This document shows, one piece after another, positions 44,149 to 52,838 of a DNA stretch of 64,000 nucleotides (the stretch's first letter is position 1; every line of letters starts with the position of its first letter). The notes beneath the pieces were generated by a model that was given only the letters and a program-made list of their open reading frames with translations, searched no databases and was not told the DNA's origin. The position numbers and the translations under genes are program-made. The DNA is taken from positions 2,719,001 through 2,783,000 of the forward strand of contig NZ_CP151951.1 in the NCBI RefSeq assembly GCF_038592985.1, read 5' to 3'. The stretch is from Paenibacillus sp. FSL R10-2782 (lineage in GTDB: Bacteria > Bacillota > Bacilli > Paenibacillales > Paenibacillaceae).

Positions 44149-44943
44149 ATGATAAAACATTCACATCAACCACATGAACCAAAAAAGCTTCCCTATAAGC
44201 TAGTGACAGCTACCGCTTTGATGGCTATAAGTTTCGCTGCCATCACCGGATGCGGCAATAGCGGAGAAACAAAATCAACTGCTCCAATTACGGAAGGCGC
44301 GGTTGCACCATCTACCGATTCTTCAGCTCAGAAAACGGACAATAATAGTAAGAGTGCAGATACGAGCAAGCAAGGTTCGGATGAAGACCAGCAAAGTCCA
44401 AGTGCGGCAGATTCCAAAGAAACCGGAAAGACATCTGAGCAAGGCTCATCCTCGGCCCATCAGTCACCTGCTAGCAGTAGGGCGCCATCTAATGTGCTAA
44501 CTAATAACAAACACAGTTTCCCAGCAACCATACTCAGCGCAGCCAAGCAGGGGACACTTCCGAATTTGCCCAAAGGTCTTGGTTTGGGAACGGGTAGCGA
44601 TCTTTTGTTCGAGCTATGGGGAAAATCCGAGTCAGGCTCAACCGGCCATCTACGGAGCTACACCAAGCACCATACGGATATCGTACTGGATGGTAGTGAT
44701 AAAGTTACAGAGATCACATCATCCGATCCATCGTATACAAAACTGCTCATCAACCAAGTCGTTAAGGAACTGGGTAAGCCGACCGAAACGAATGATACAT
44801 CCAAAGACGTACCCGGTACAGCAGAAGCCAGTTATACGATCAAAAAAGCTTCCGCGCTGGATCAGTATCTAGTATTTTCTTATCAGACAAAAACACAAAA
44901 GGTCAACTATGTCAGATTGTATTTTAACTCCATGACTCCATAA
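44149..44943 (+). CDS. YjgB-family (DUF4309) lipoprotein
   Basis: Exported lipoprotein of about 264 residues. The signal sequence ends in the lipobox ITGC (near residue 35). A low-complexity Ser/Thr/Lys/Gln/Asp spacer of about 85 residues follows, then a DUF4309 domain (about 115-264: SFPATILSAAKQGTLPNLPKG to VNYVRLYFNSM). This family is known in Bacillus as YjgB, without established function. The long polar spacer probably holds the domain away from the membrane. Start at 44149 after GGAAAGAGTG. Monocistronic with a terminator. Confidence 0.82.
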   Translation: MIKHSHQPHEPKKLPYKLVTATALMAISFAAITGCGNSGETKSTAPITEGAVAPSTDSSAQKTDNNSKSADTSKQGSDEDQQSPSAADSKETGKTSEQGSSSAHQSPASSRAPSNVLTNNKHSFPATILSAAKQGTLPNLPKGLGLGTGSDLLFELWGKSESGSTGHLRSYTKHHTDIVLDGSDKVTEITSSDPSYTKLLINQVVKELGKPTETNDTSKDVPGTAEASYTIKKASALDQYLVFSYQTKTQKVNYVRLYFNSMTP

Positions 44944-44962
44944 ATCTGAGACACAATAAAAG

Positions 44963-45001
44963 AGTCGCTTCCGTAACCATCCCGGAGGCGACTTATTTTT
45001 T
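44963..45001 (+). terminator. Terminator of the yjgB-like gene
   Basis: AGTCGCTTCCG / CGGAGGCGACT stem and a T-run. Confidence 0.88.
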
Positions 45002-45048
45002 CTAAGCGATTACTATTGCATTTTCGCGCAGTGTTGTTTATATTGAAT

Positions 45049-45070
45049 TTAGTGATTGATTAATCACTAA
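45049..45070. promoter_or_regulatory. Operator palindrome before the second TetR gene
   Basis: Perfect TTAGTGATT-N4-AATCACTAA inverted repeat 36 bp upstream of the TetR start. The same half-site (TGATTGAT…CACTAA) recurs before the downstream reductase gene at 45694-45715, which ties both genes to one regulator. Confidence 0.8.
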
Positions 45071-45105
45071 TGTGAATCTGTGTTGAACAAAAGGATGGAG
45101 ATTTC

Positions 45106-45633
45106 ATGACCAAAGCTACGTCAACATCAATAAATCGCCAAAAGGAAATCATATCCGCCGCCATTGAAGTATTTGCAGAGATGGGCTACTATCGTGCGAC
45201 CACAGCCAAAGTGGCTGAACGGGCCAACATTTCTCAGCCTTATGTTTTCCGTTTTTTCGCTACCAAGGAAGCTTTGCTGATTGAAGCGCTGAAGGTTTCA
45301 TTTGCACGTATCATCGACTCTTTTCACCGAGTTATTCATTCGGTTTCGTCTGAACGGCTAGAGCAGGAGCTTATTGCAGCATATTCGCAAATTATGGTGG
45401 AATACCGCAATGAGATTCTTTTGCAAATGCAGGCGCAAACCATCCACGAGGATGTGGTTGTGAACGTGATGCAGCAGGGATTTCGTGAAATTCATGCGAC
45501 GGTTTATGATGCTTTCCGCCAAGCAGGTATTGAACAAGCATTGGAAAGAACGATGCTTTTTCTAGCAAGAGGTATGCTTTGTAATATCTCAATGTCCCTG
45601 GATCTGCCGGAGCTAATGAAAATAGACGATTAA
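45106..45633 (+). CDS. TetR-family transcription regulator
   Basis: 175 residues. The HTH head reads QKEIISAAIEVFAEMGYYRA, then TTAKVAERANISQPYVFRFFATKEALLIEALK. The C-terminal domain is short for the family but shows no frame break. It probably represses itself and the following NAD(P)-binding reductase through matched palindromes at 45049-45070 and 45660-45711. AAGGATGGAG lies upstream of the ATG. Confidence 0.92.
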   Translation: MTKATSTSINRQKEIISAAIEVFAEMGYYRATTAKVAERANISQPYVFRFFATKEALLIEALKVSFARIIDSFHRVIHSVSSERLEQELIAAYSQIMVEYRNEILLQMQAQTIHEDVVVNVMQQGFREIHATVYDAFRQAGIEQALERTMLFLARGMLCNISMSLDLPELMKIDD

Positions 45634-45659
45634 GTTCGTTTATTTTCATGTTTTGTAAT

Positions 45660-45711
45660 TGATCAATCAATAATAAAATTTATTCCATCACACTTTATTA
45701 TTGATTGATCA
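45660..45711. promoter_or_regulatory. 18-bp perfect inverted repeat carrying TetR half-sites
   Basis: TGATCAATCAATAATAAA (45660-45677) and its exact reverse complement (45694-45711) flank a 16-bp spacer. Each arm contains TGATTGATCA, the core of the operator before the TetR gene. The structure lies in the gap between the TetR gene and the reductase gene, where it may act as paired operators, and as a hairpin in RNA. Confidence 0.75.
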
Positions 45712-45744
45712 CTAAATAATTAATTTATTTAAGGAGTGTTCACA

Positions 45745-46701
45745 ATGAAAAAAGCAATCGTATTAGGTGCAACCGGAGGAACTGGGGCGGCAATTCTACA
45801 AGAACTTCTCAACAGAGGCATTGAAACCATCGCCTTCGGACGTTCTTCCAACAAGCTCCAGCAATTACAAGTGTCATTAGGTAAGCCAAAGCATCTGTCT
45901 GTTTATAAAGGTGATGTATTCGATGCGAATCAGGTCAGTGACGCAGTTAAGGATGCAGATGTCATTTTTCAATGTGCAGCTGTTCCATACCACGAAATGG
46001 AGACACGTCAGCTTCCTTTGGGAGAATCCGTTATGGAGGCAGCCAACCGTTTAGGGAAGAAAATAGTCATCGTTGACGGAATTTATCCGTACGGCAAGGC
46101 ATTGACCCCTTTAGTGAATGAGGAACATCCCAAAAACCCGCATACCCGCAAGGGAAAGGTCAAGCTGGATTTTGAAAATCTTATATTCAGTTCCCGCTGG
46201 GATCATGCACGGCCTATGATTACAAGATTGCCTGATTATTACGGACCTACCGCGAACAAGTCCTCTTATTTAGGATTAACGATGGAGGCTGTGGCTTCTG
46301 GAAAACCGGCTATTTTCATAGGAGGATTAAATGTCCCACGCGAATATGTGTATCTGCCCGATGCGGCAGTAATGATCGTGGAATTAGCCAGCCGGGAAGA
46401 AGCATACGGTCAAAATTGGAACATACCGGGAGCGGGTGTGATTTCCGGCAAAAAGCTTGTTCAGATTGCACAAAAAGCAAGTGGTAAAATTAAACCTGTC
46501 TTTCCACTGCGAAAAACCACACTCCGTCTGATCGGATTATTTAATCCGGTGATTCGTGAAATCGTAGAGATGCTATATCTGACCCAAACACCTGTAGTGC
46601 TGGATGGCAGCAAATACGAGCGTGTTGTAGGCCCTATACCCAAGACACCTTTTGAAACAGGCATAACGGATACCATACTGGCATTGAAGAAACGTCAATA
46701 A
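45745..46701 (+). CDS. Extended SDR-type NAD(P)-binding reductase/epimerase
   Basis: 318-residue Rossmann protein. The dinucleotide loop is VLGATGGTGAAI at residues 6-17. The usual YxxxK pair is not clearly present (KVKLDFENLI, and PDYYGP for the family's typical RxxxxYGP), which places it among atypical NAD-dependent epimerase/dehydratase proteins. REYVYLPDAAVMI matches the common family element. AAGGAGTG precedes the ATG. It is controlled by the adjacent TetR regulator according to shared operators. Substrate unknown. Confidence 0.83.
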   Translation: MKKAIVLGATGGTGAAILQELLNRGIETIAFGRSSNKLQQLQVSLGKPKHLSVYKGDVFDANQVSDAVKDADVIFQCAAVPYHEMETRQLPLGESVMEAANRLGKKIVIVDGIYPYGKALTPLVNEEHPKNPHTRKGKVKLDFENLIFSSRWDHARPMITRLPDYYGPTANKSSYLGLTMEAVASGKPAIFIGGLNVPREYVYLPDAAVMIVELASREEAYGQNWNIPGAGVISGKKLVQIAQKASGKIKPVFPLRKTTLRLIGLFNPVIREIVEMLYLTQTPVVLDGSKYERVVGPIPKTPFETGITDTILALKKRQ

Positions 46702-46770
46702 TATCTATGATGAGAGGCTATATCAAGTGTACTCATTCGTGCGCCTGTGAGTACCAACTGCTAAATTAGG

Positions 46771-46816
46771 TTGACAAGGAGCGTACGCTTCGTTATCATC
46801 ATACCCATAGGGGTAT
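46771..46816 (+). promoter_or_regulatory. Promoter and CstR-type operator of the persulfide operon
   Basis: TTGACA (46771-46776), 17-bp spacer, TATCAT (46794-46799). The palindrome ATACCCATAGGGGTAT (46801-46816) covers the expected start point. This matches the TACCC…GGGTA operators of CsoR/CstR-family repressors, and a CstR-like gene lies in the operon. Loss of repression upon persulfide modification is the expected mode. Confidence 0.85.
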
Positions 46817-46874
46817 ATGTATAATAAAGATTTTAGATTACATGCCCCTCAAAAAATAAGCGGAGGTATGTACA

Positions 46875-47462
46875 ATGTCATCAACTAATATCCAAGCAGA
46901 TCAAATTCTGGATTGTAAAGGACTTGCTTGCCCCATGCCCATTGTCAAAACGAAAAAAGCCATGAATGAGCTCAATGCCGGGCAGGTTATTGAAATTCAG
47001 GCCACGGATAAAGGCTCATTAGCCGATTTACAGAGCTGGGCCCAAAACACCGGACATCAATATTTAGGTACTCTTCAATCGGGAGATGTCATGCAGCATT
47101 ATTTACGTAAATCCCATCCTGATGAAACGAGGGGAGAACAGACCTTTCCATGGACGATAAGCCACGAAGAATTGCAGACGAAACTATCCGCAAACGAGAA
47201 AATAACGTTGCTGGATGTCCGTGAACCCGCGGAATTTGCTTTCAAACGTATCCCTGGCTCAAAATCCATTCCTCTCGGAGAACTGGAAAGCAGACTCGGT
47301 GAGCTAAATGTAGATGGAGAGATCGTAGTGATTTGTCGTACTGGAATCCGTAGTGATCTGGCCTGCCAGCAATTAGTAGCCAAAGGCGCCCAAAACGTCA
47401 AAAATGTGCTTTTAGGCATATCCGCATGGACAGGTGCGACTGAGGGGAGCAAAACCATATGA
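46875..47462 (+). CDS. TusA-rhodanese fusion protein
   Basis: Sulfur-carrier and sulfurtransferase in one chain of 195 residues. The N-terminal TusA domain (about 8-78) has the CPMP active site in [17 protein letters not shown]. The C-terminal rhodanese domain (about 95-190) has the catalytic Cys in [12 protein letters not shown]. It accepts and relays persulfide sulfur in the cytoplasm. First gene of the CstR-regulated operon, with CGGAGG upstream; it overlaps the next gene by four bases (ATGA). Confidence 0.92.
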   Translation: MSSTNIQADQILDCKGLACPMPIVKTKKAMNELNAGQVIEIQATDKGSLADLQSWAQNTGHQYLGTLQSGDVMQHYLRKSHPDETRGEQTFPWTISHEELQTKLSANEKITLLDVREPAEFAFKRIPGSKSIPLGELESRLGELNVDGEIVVICRTGIRSDLACQQLVAKGAQNVKNVLLGISAWTGATEGSKTI

Positions 47463-48607
47463 ATACGACAACAGGAATCAACGCCATGACAGCGCAGGAA
47501 TTGACTAAAATCATTTTAAATAAAGAACATCTCTTTATTGTAGATGTCCGCAACGAAAGTGATTTTAACAATTGGAAGGTGGAGGGCGAACAGATTGAGA
47601 TTATCAACCTTCCGTATTTCGATTTGCTGGATGGCGTTGACCATGTACTGGAGCAAATTCCCGATAATGAACCCGTGTTAGTCATCTGCGCCAAGGAAGG
47701 TTCTTCTATATTTGTCGCAGAACAGTTGGTTGCAGCCGGCCGGACCCAACTATTTTACCTTCAAGGAGGGATGAAAAGCTGGAGTGAATATTTGGCGCCT
47801 GTCAAAGTTGCTGAACTACAGAATGGCGGAGAACTATTTCAATTCGTTCGAATCGGCAAAGGCTGTCTTTCCTACATGATCATTTCCGAAGGAGAAGCGG
47901 CTGTCGTGGATACACTGCGGATGACGGATATTTACGAACAATTTGCCCGCGAAAAAGGAGCCCTAATCACACATACGATAGACACTCATCTACATGCAGA
48001 TCATATCTCGGGAGGCAAAAAGCTGGCGGAGAGCGTAGGGGCAACCTATTGGCTGCCCTCCAAAGACGCTGAAGAGCTGACCTTTGATTATGCCAAGCTG
48101 GAAGATGGTCATGCCATTACGGTTGGTAACACAACGATTAACATCCAGCCGATTTACTCTCCTGGTCACACCATCGGCAGCACATCCCTCATTGTGGATC
48201 AACAATATCTGCTGACCGGAGACATTTTGTTCATTCAATCCATTGGCCGTCCAGATTTGGCGGGGAAAGCGGAGGATTGGGTTGGCGACCTGCACACCAC
48301 ACTTTATACCCGTTACAAGGATTTGCCGGAGGATTTGATCGTACTTCCTGCGCATTTTGGCAGCATCACGGAGCTGGGTAAAGGGGGTAAAGTTTCGGCA
48401 CGATTAGCAGACATTTACCAGACGAATCCGGGTTTAAGCCTGCAAAGTGAGACTGAATTCAGGAATAGAGTGACTGCTAACTTACCAGAACACCCTAATG
48501 CCTATCAAGAAATTCGGCAGACCAATATGGGAAAAATTACACCCACGGAAGAAGAACAGCGAGACATGGAAATGGGACCTAACCGCTGTGCCATACATGA
48601 CCACTAA
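47459..48607 (+). CDS. Rhodanese-persulfide dioxygenase (MBL-fold) fusion
   Basis: 382 residues. The N-terminal rhodanese domain (about 10-115) has active-site Cys in VICAKEGSS. The C-terminal metallo-beta-lactamase domain (about 120-375) carries the iron-binding [11 protein letters not shown] motif, then [16 protein letters not shown] and LPAHFGS, as in ETHE1-type persulfide dioxygenases. It should oxidise persulfide to sulfite and exchange sulfane sulfur. In CstB-like proteins the dioxygenase part is N-terminal; here the order is reversed. Coupled to the upstream TusA-rhodanese gene. Confidence 0.9.
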   Translation: MNTTTGINAMTAQELTKIILNKEHLFIVDVRNESDFNNWKVEGEQIEIINLPYFDLLDGVDHVLEQIPDNEPVLVICAKEGSSIFVAEQLVAAGRTQLFYLQGGMKSWSEYLAPVKVAELQNGGELFQFVRIGKGCLSYMIISEGEAAVVDTLRMTDIYEQFAREKGALITHTIDTHLHADHISGGKKLAESVGATYWLPSKDAEELTFDYAKLEDGHAITVGNTTINIQPIYSPGHTIGSTSLIVDQQYLLTGDILFIQSIGRPDLAGKAEDWVGDLHTTLYTRYKDLPEDLIVLPAHFGSITELGKGGKVSARLADIYQTNPGLSLQSETEFRNRVTANLPEHPNAYQEIRQTNMGKITPTEEEQRDMEMGPNRCAIHDH

Positions 48608-48616
48608 AGTGGGTGC

Positions 48617-49414
48617 ATGATGGATATTCTCCTGTATGGAGTCATGGTGCTTCTGGGTCTGATCGGATCATTCTTTTCCGGTTTGCTGGGTATAGGCGGA
48701 GCCATTATCAATTATCCGTTATTGCTTTTTGTCCCGGCTGGCTTAGGTGTAGCGCATTTTTCAGCGCAAGAAGTGTCCACGATTAGCATGTTTCAGGTCT
48801 TCTTTTCCTCATTAGCGGGAGTATTGGCCTTTCGCAATAGAAAAAACAAGCCTTCCCTTGTGCATAAGGGACTTGTCTTGTATATGGGCACAAGCATTAT
48901 GCTTGGAAGTCTGATCGGCGGAATGGTATCTCATTTTCTGGACGAACAAGTGATCAATATCATTTATGGGGTGCTGGCGATGCTCGCCGTCGTGCTGATG
49001 CTTATACCAAATAAAGGGAAACCCGAACAATCCACAAGCGAAATTACGTTTAACAAATGGATCGCGATGGGGGCCGCCTTTTTGGTCGGTATCATATCAG
49101 GCGTCGTAGGTGCAGGAGGGGCATTCATTTTAATTCCTATTATGTTAACCGTGCTCAAGATTCCTACCCGAACGACCATTGCATCCTCACTCGCTATTGT
49201 GTTCATTTCTGCCATTGGCGGTGTGATTGGCAAAATATCAACGGGCCATATTCCGATTATCGTAACTGCTTTTACGGTATTGGGGAGTTTGATCGGCGCA
49301 CCTCTGGGCTCCAAATGGAGTGCGAAAATCAATCCAGTTATTTTGCGATACTGTTTAGTGGTATTGATCCTTCTTACTACCATTAAAATTTGGAGTTCCA
49401 TATTAGGATTTTAA
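48617..49414 (+). CDS. TauE/SafE-family membrane exporter
   Basis: 265-residue membrane protein with about eight helices in two related halves: GLIGSFFSGLLGIGGAIINYPLL near the N-terminus and FLVGIISGVVGAGGAFILIPIML near residue 152, the signature repeat of the family. In the persulfide operon it probably exports sulfite or another small sulfur anion made by the dioxygenase next to it. Nine bases separate it from the upstream gene. Either of two adjacent ATG codons may be the start. Confidence 0.9.
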   Translation: MMDILLYGVMVLLGLIGSFFSGLLGIGGAIINYPLLLFVPAGLGVAHFSAQEVSTISMFQVFFSSLAGVLAFRNRKNKPSLVHKGLVLYMGTSIMLGSLIGGMVSHFLDEQVINIIYGVLAMLAVVLMLIPNKGKPEQSTSEITFNKWIAMGAAFLVGIISGVVGAGGAFILIPIMLTVLKIPTRTTIASSLAIVFISAIGGVIGKISTGHIPIIVTAFTVLGSLIGAPLGSKWSAKINPVILRYCLVVLILLTTIKIWSSILGF

Positions 49415-49448
49415 ATAACAAAGTTGCAGTGAAAAAGGAGCTTTCAGG

Positions 49449-49937
49449 ATGAATCAGGAATATACTCAGCAAAAAACTACCATCGTATTATTCAGCGGGG
49501 AGCTGGATAAGGCTATCGCTGCATTTATTATCGCAAATGGTGCGGCGGCTTACGACCATGAAGTGACCATCTTCTTTACGTTTTGGGGGCTAAACACGCT
49601 GCGTAAGGAGGAACTCGTACGCACAAATAAGGGGCTACTCGAAAAAGCCTTTGGCTGGATCATGCCGCGTGGACCCCAAAAGCTGGCATTGTCCAAAATG
49701 AATTTTGCAGGACTCGGCCCGCAGATGATCAAGCATGTCATGAAAAAGCATAATGCGCTTTCTCTTCCGCAGCTTATCGAGCTGGCGCAAGAGCAGGGAA
49801 TCAAGCTGGTAGCTTGTACCATGACCATGGATCTGCTAGGACTGCAACAGGAAGAACTGATGGACGGTTTGGAATATGCCGGAGTAGCTGCCTACTTGGG
49901 GGATGCTACGCAGGGCAAGGTAAATCTATTCATTTAG
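49449..49937 (+). CDS. DsrE/DsrF/DrsH-like sulfur-relay family protein
   Basis: 162-residue cytoplasmic protein of the DsrE/F superfamily (peroxiredoxin-like family in sulfur loci). Visible features are TIVLFSGELDKAIAAFIIANGAA, ATIFFTFWGL-type strand (VTIFFTFWGLNTLRKE) and VACTMTMDLLG, where the Cys is the conserved sulfur-carrying residue near 122. AAAGGAG precedes the ATG. Its place between the TauE and CstR genes supports a role as intermediate sulfur acceptor. Confidence 0.88.
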   Translation: MNQEYTQQKTTIVLFSGELDKAIAAFIIANGAAAYDHEVTIFFTFWGLNTLRKEELVRTNKGLLEKAFGWIMPRGPQKLALSKMNFAGLGPQMIKHVMKKHNALSLPQLIELAQEQGIKLVACTMTMDLLGLQQEELMDGLEYAGVAAYLGDATQGKVNLFI

Positions 49938-50013
49938 GGTGTCTTAATTATTTTTTTGGTTTATAATATACCTATACATGTATATGATTAAATCAAAAAG
50001 GAGTCTATACCTT

Positions 50014-50280
50014 ATGGATTACAATTATAGTGATGAACTGAAAACACGCCTGAGAAGAATTGAGGGTCAGGTGCGTGGGGTGCTTCGTTTAATGGATGAA
50101 GGACAGTCCTGCAAGGACGTAGTAAGCCAGTTATCTGCCGTACGCAACGCATCCGATAAGGCAATTGCCCAAATCGTGGCAGAGAATCTGCAACGTTGTA
50201 TATTGGAAGAGCAAGAAGCTGGTGGAGATACAGATAAACTTGTTAAGGAAGCAATTCAGCTTCTCGTAAAAAGCCGTTAA
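50014..50280 (+). CDS. CstR-like persulfide-sensing repressor (CsoR/DUF156 family)
   Basis: 88-residue all-helical repressor. Two Cys are conserved, Cys33 (GQSCKDV) and Cys62 (NLQRCILEEQ), but the copper-ligand His four residues before the second Cys is replaced by Asn58. This is the feature that separates CstR persulfide sensors from CsoR copper sensors. The ATG at 50014 has AAAGGAG nearby. It lies inside the sulfur operon whose promoter carries a matching palindrome, implying autoregulation. A weaker related sequence (TATACCTATACATGTATA) is found just upstream of this gene. Confidence 0.9.
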   Translation: MDYNYSDELKTRLRRIEGQVRGVLRLMDEGQSCKDVVSQLSAVRNASDKAIAQIVAENLQRCILEEQEAGGDTDKLVKEAIQLLVKSR

Positions 50281-50295
50281 GGAGGTCATTTTATT

Positions 50296-50607
50296 ATGTC
50301 TTTTAAAGTTGAAAAAGAAATTACTCCTCAGCAGCTCGCGGCCCGTCTGAAACAAAATGAGGAAATTGTCATTATAGATGTACGCGAACCTGCTGAATGG
50401 TCAGAAGGCCATATTGAAAGTGCCAAGCACATTCCCCTCGGTCAATTGCTGGAAAGACAACACGAGCTTGATCCAAAGCAAGAAACGATTATAGTATGCA
50501 GAAGCGGAAACCGCAGCGGGCTGGCATGTGAATTACTTGGCGAAAAAGGTTTTAATGCGGTTAATATGATCGGTGGCATGAATGAGTGGACAGATACAAC
50601 GGTATAA
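50296..50607 (+). CDS. Single-domain rhodanese sulfurtransferase
   Basis: 103 residues, one rhodanese domain. The active-site Cys is in IIVCRSGNRSGLACELL (near residue 74), preceded by the VIIDVREPAEWSEGHI strand and followed by NMIGGMNEW. It starts 15 bp after the CstR-like gene with AAGGAGG upstream and closes the operon, giving a third rhodanese domain in this cluster. Confidence 0.93.
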   Translation: MSFKVEKEITPQQLAARLKQNEEIVIIDVREPAEWSEGHIESAKHIPLGQLLERQHELDPKQETIIVCRSGNRSGLACELLGEKGFNAVNMIGGMNEWTDTTV

Positions 50608-50623
50608 GCATAAAATTTTTCTT

Positions 50624-50654
50624 AGGGCAATATTATTTCAAATAATATTGCCCT
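50624..50654. terminator. Hairpin at the end of the persulfide operon
   Basis: Perfect 15-bp inverted repeat AGGGCAATATTATTT / AAATAATATTGCCCT with almost no spacer. No T-run follows on the plus strand, so it may be a processing or stabilising hairpin more than a classic terminator. Confidence 0.6.
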
Positions 50655-50876
50655 CTATACATAAGGAACGGTGAACATAAGTGCCTAAATTTTTGTTGAA
50701 ATAAACAGGATGTTGAGAAGTTTCGTTCGTAACCCGAATACGAAAACCCCCATTTCCATTGGGTATGATTTCATTTAAATGAATGCTGGATTGTTGAACA
50801 TCCGTTTCCAGATCCATGTCTTTATGGCAATTACCTGTTGATTTTTGTAAGACGAACCCGTAACATTAGAAAAAAA

Positions 50877-50967
50877 TATAACGGGAGCCTGTGGAAGCAA
50901 GCTGAGAGTATGACTAAGCCGTCGTAGACCGTGTGAACCTGTTGGATAATGCCAGCGTAGGGATAAC
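50877..50967 (+). promoter_or_regulatory. TPP riboswitch (THI box)
   Basis: The conserved GCTGAGAG (50910-50917), GTGTGAACCTG and GGATAATGCCAGCGTAGGGA elements of the thiamine pyrophosphate aptamer occur in order with normal spacing. It controls the following hydroxyethylthiazole kinase gene. Confidence 0.95.
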
Positions 50968-50985
50968 TGTATACATATGTATAAG

Positions 50986-51030
50986 CCAACAGTCTTTCAC
51001 AGGTTCCTGAAGAAAGAGGGTTGGTTTTTT
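50986..51030 (+). terminator. Riboswitch expression-platform terminator that also hides the thiM ribosome binding site
   Basis: CCAAC…TCTTTC pairs with GAAAGAGGGTTGG and is followed by TTTTTT. The GAGGG in the right arm is the only ribosome binding site for the GTG start at 51031, so TPP-induced folding could block both elongation and initiation. Confidence 0.8.
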
Positions 51031-51867
51031 GTGTTAGATAAAAAGGCTTTATTGCTACAAAATATGCGGGATACGAATCCGCTCATTCACAATATAACTA
51101 ATGTGGTCGTCACCAATTTTACGGCAAACGGACTGCTCGCGCTCGGCGCTTCACCAGTTATGGCATACGCCAAAGAGGAAGTCGCAGATATGGCCCGTAT
51201 TGCAGGGGCGCTTGTACTTAACATCGGGACGTTAAATGAGGAACTTGTAGAGTCCATGATTGTGGCTGGTTTATCGGCTAATGAGCATGGGGTACCCGTG
51301 CTGTTAGATCCCGTGGGTGCGGGGGCGACTCCATTCCGCACAGCCTCCGCTCTCCGTATTCTAGATCGGGTCAAGGTGGATATTATTCGCGGTAACGCTG
51401 CTGAAGTTGCACAAATCATTGGCGAAGACATGCAGATTAAAGGTGTCGATGCTGGAGAAACAGGTGATTTGAATATTCCACAACTTGCAGTCAAAACAGC
51501 CCATCAACTGAATACGATTGTTGCAATCACCGGCAAAGAAGACGTCATTACCGACGGCCGTATAGGATGGATCATTGAAAACGGCCATGGCATGCTTACC
51601 AAAGTTACGGGAGCTGGTTGCCTATTAACTTCGGTGCTGGGCGCTTTCGCTGCTGTCGAAAACGACAGGCTTACTGCTGGTATGGTAGCACTTGCCGTAT
51701 ATGGCGTTGCTGCTGAAATGGCAGCGGAACGAAAAGGTGCAGAAGGACCAGGAAGCTTTCAGATCGAGCCGCTTAATATGCTGTTCGCTGTAACGCCGGA
51801 CGATGTGCGCCAGTACGGTAGGGTGCGCCCGCTAGAATTACAGGGCGGAAAACCCTCAGTCAGTTAA
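51031..51867 (+). CDS. thiM: Hydroxyethylthiazole kinase
   Basis: Phosphorylates 4-methyl-5-(2-hydroxyethyl)thiazole in thiamine salvage. 278 residues, ribokinase-like fold: [29 protein letters not shown] at the N-terminus, [15 protein letters not shown] in the middle and the catalytic [15 protein letters not shown] near residue 192. GTG at 51031 lies just after the terminator with GAGGG ten bases upstream; the frame is open further upstream, but that part lies inside the riboswitch platform. No thiE or thiD gene follows, so it is a single-gene TPP regulon. Confidence 0.95.
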   Translation: MLDKKALLLQNMRDTNPLIHNITNVVVTNFTANGLLALGASPVMAYAKEEVADMARIAGALVLNIGTLNEELVESMIVAGLSANEHGVPVLLDPVGAGATPFRTASALRILDRVKVDIIRGNAAEVAQIIGEDMQIKGVDAGETGDLNIPQLAVKTAHQLNTIVAITGKEDVITDGRIGWIIENGHGMLTKVTGAGCLLTSVLGAFAAVENDRLTAGMVALAVYGVAAEMAAERKGAEGPGSFQIEPLNMLFAVTPDDVRQYGRVRPLELQGGKPSVS

Positions 51868-51985
51868 CACCGCTCGATTTTTTAACGTCATTGGTTTTAA
51901 GTGAAATTGTGGGAAATACACTATACGACGATAAGGTGAGCATTGGGCAACTTTTGTTTGCTTTGATACCGTGGTGCGCGCTGTC

Positions 51986-52366
51986 CTACTTTTTTGAAAA
52001 GGCAACGACCCATTTTGTAAGATTTGGATATATGGCGGAGGGCCGGACTGTACTGCTCATCGAGCCAAACGAAGCGAGGGCCGCAATCAGCAGCAATTGC
52101 CGGACCAGGAGCAGCACGATATGCCGCATCCGGTCGAAAATGCTGGCGCCTTGAATCGCTGCCGCCCGCAGCATTGTACCCGACAGATTGCCAAAGGCCC
52201 CAAGCTGCACCCTAACCGCATATGGAATTGCTCCGGCGATACCGGCAATGACCAGTAGGGAAGGGGTGCCGTACAAATGAAGGCCGATGGACTCCAGCCA
52301 TTTCTGATTCCAGATGAAAATATACCCGATCCCCAGGACTACGCCGGGTACCGCCAGCGATACAAT
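51986..52366 (-). pseudogene. C-terminal fragment of an ABC transporter permease
   Basis: On the minus strand a frame of about 127 codons encodes IVSLAVPGVVLGIGYIFIWN, then an EAA-type loop (LRAAAIQGASIFDRMRHIVLLLVRQ) and a final membrane span. This is the C-terminal half of an FbpB/ThiP-like permease. It is bounded upstream by an in-frame TAG and has no start signal, binding protein or ATPase gene beside it. The C-terminus (AIYPNLTKWVVAFSKK) looks out of family. It is a decayed gene facing a decayed LysR gene. Confidence 0.75.
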
Positions 52367-52394
52367 CTATGATTTATTGAAGGAGAGGAAGCCT

Positions 52395-52724
52395 GTGAAT
52401 TTGCAGCAATTAAAGGTGTTTGTGCTCGCAGTTGAACTGCAGAAGCTGTATCTGGTCGCGCAAAAACTGGAGGTGACGCAGCCTACCGTTACTTTTCATC
52501 TGAATAAATTACAGGAGGATATTGGCGTTTCACTGTTTCATACGAAATCTTATCATGTCATTAAGCTGACTGAAGCGGGGAAAGCCTTCTATCATTATGC
52601 TTCGCAGATCAATGCCTTGTCCTTGGAGGCCGAATCGCTGATGGACATGCACCGGGGAACGGGAGCAGGCAAACTGGAGTGGAGTAGCCTAAACATTTCC
52701 GATAGATATTCCGATAACTATTAA
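52395..52724 (+). pseudogene. Truncated LysR-family regulator (DNA-binding half only)
   Basis: 109 codons: MNLQQLKVFVLAVELQKLYL, the HTH VAQKLEVTQPTVTFHLNKLQE, and the coiled linker up to MHRGTGAGKLEW, where LysR proteins normally enter the effector domain (GKLxIGAS). The frame then leaves family sequence (SSLNISDRYSDNY) and stops. GTG start after AAGGAGAGG. The effector-binding domain of about 190 residues is missing. It lies head to head with an ABC permease fragment, so the pair is probably the remains of one regulated transport locus. Confidence 0.8.
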
Positions 52725-52838
52725 ATGGACATATACTGCTTATGTAGGGATTTACAAGGCTGGATTACAGCAGTAGGTTTTTGAAAGCTTACTTACTGGT
52801 TAGACAAATACATACTGTTATCAAGGAGAGCATAGATC

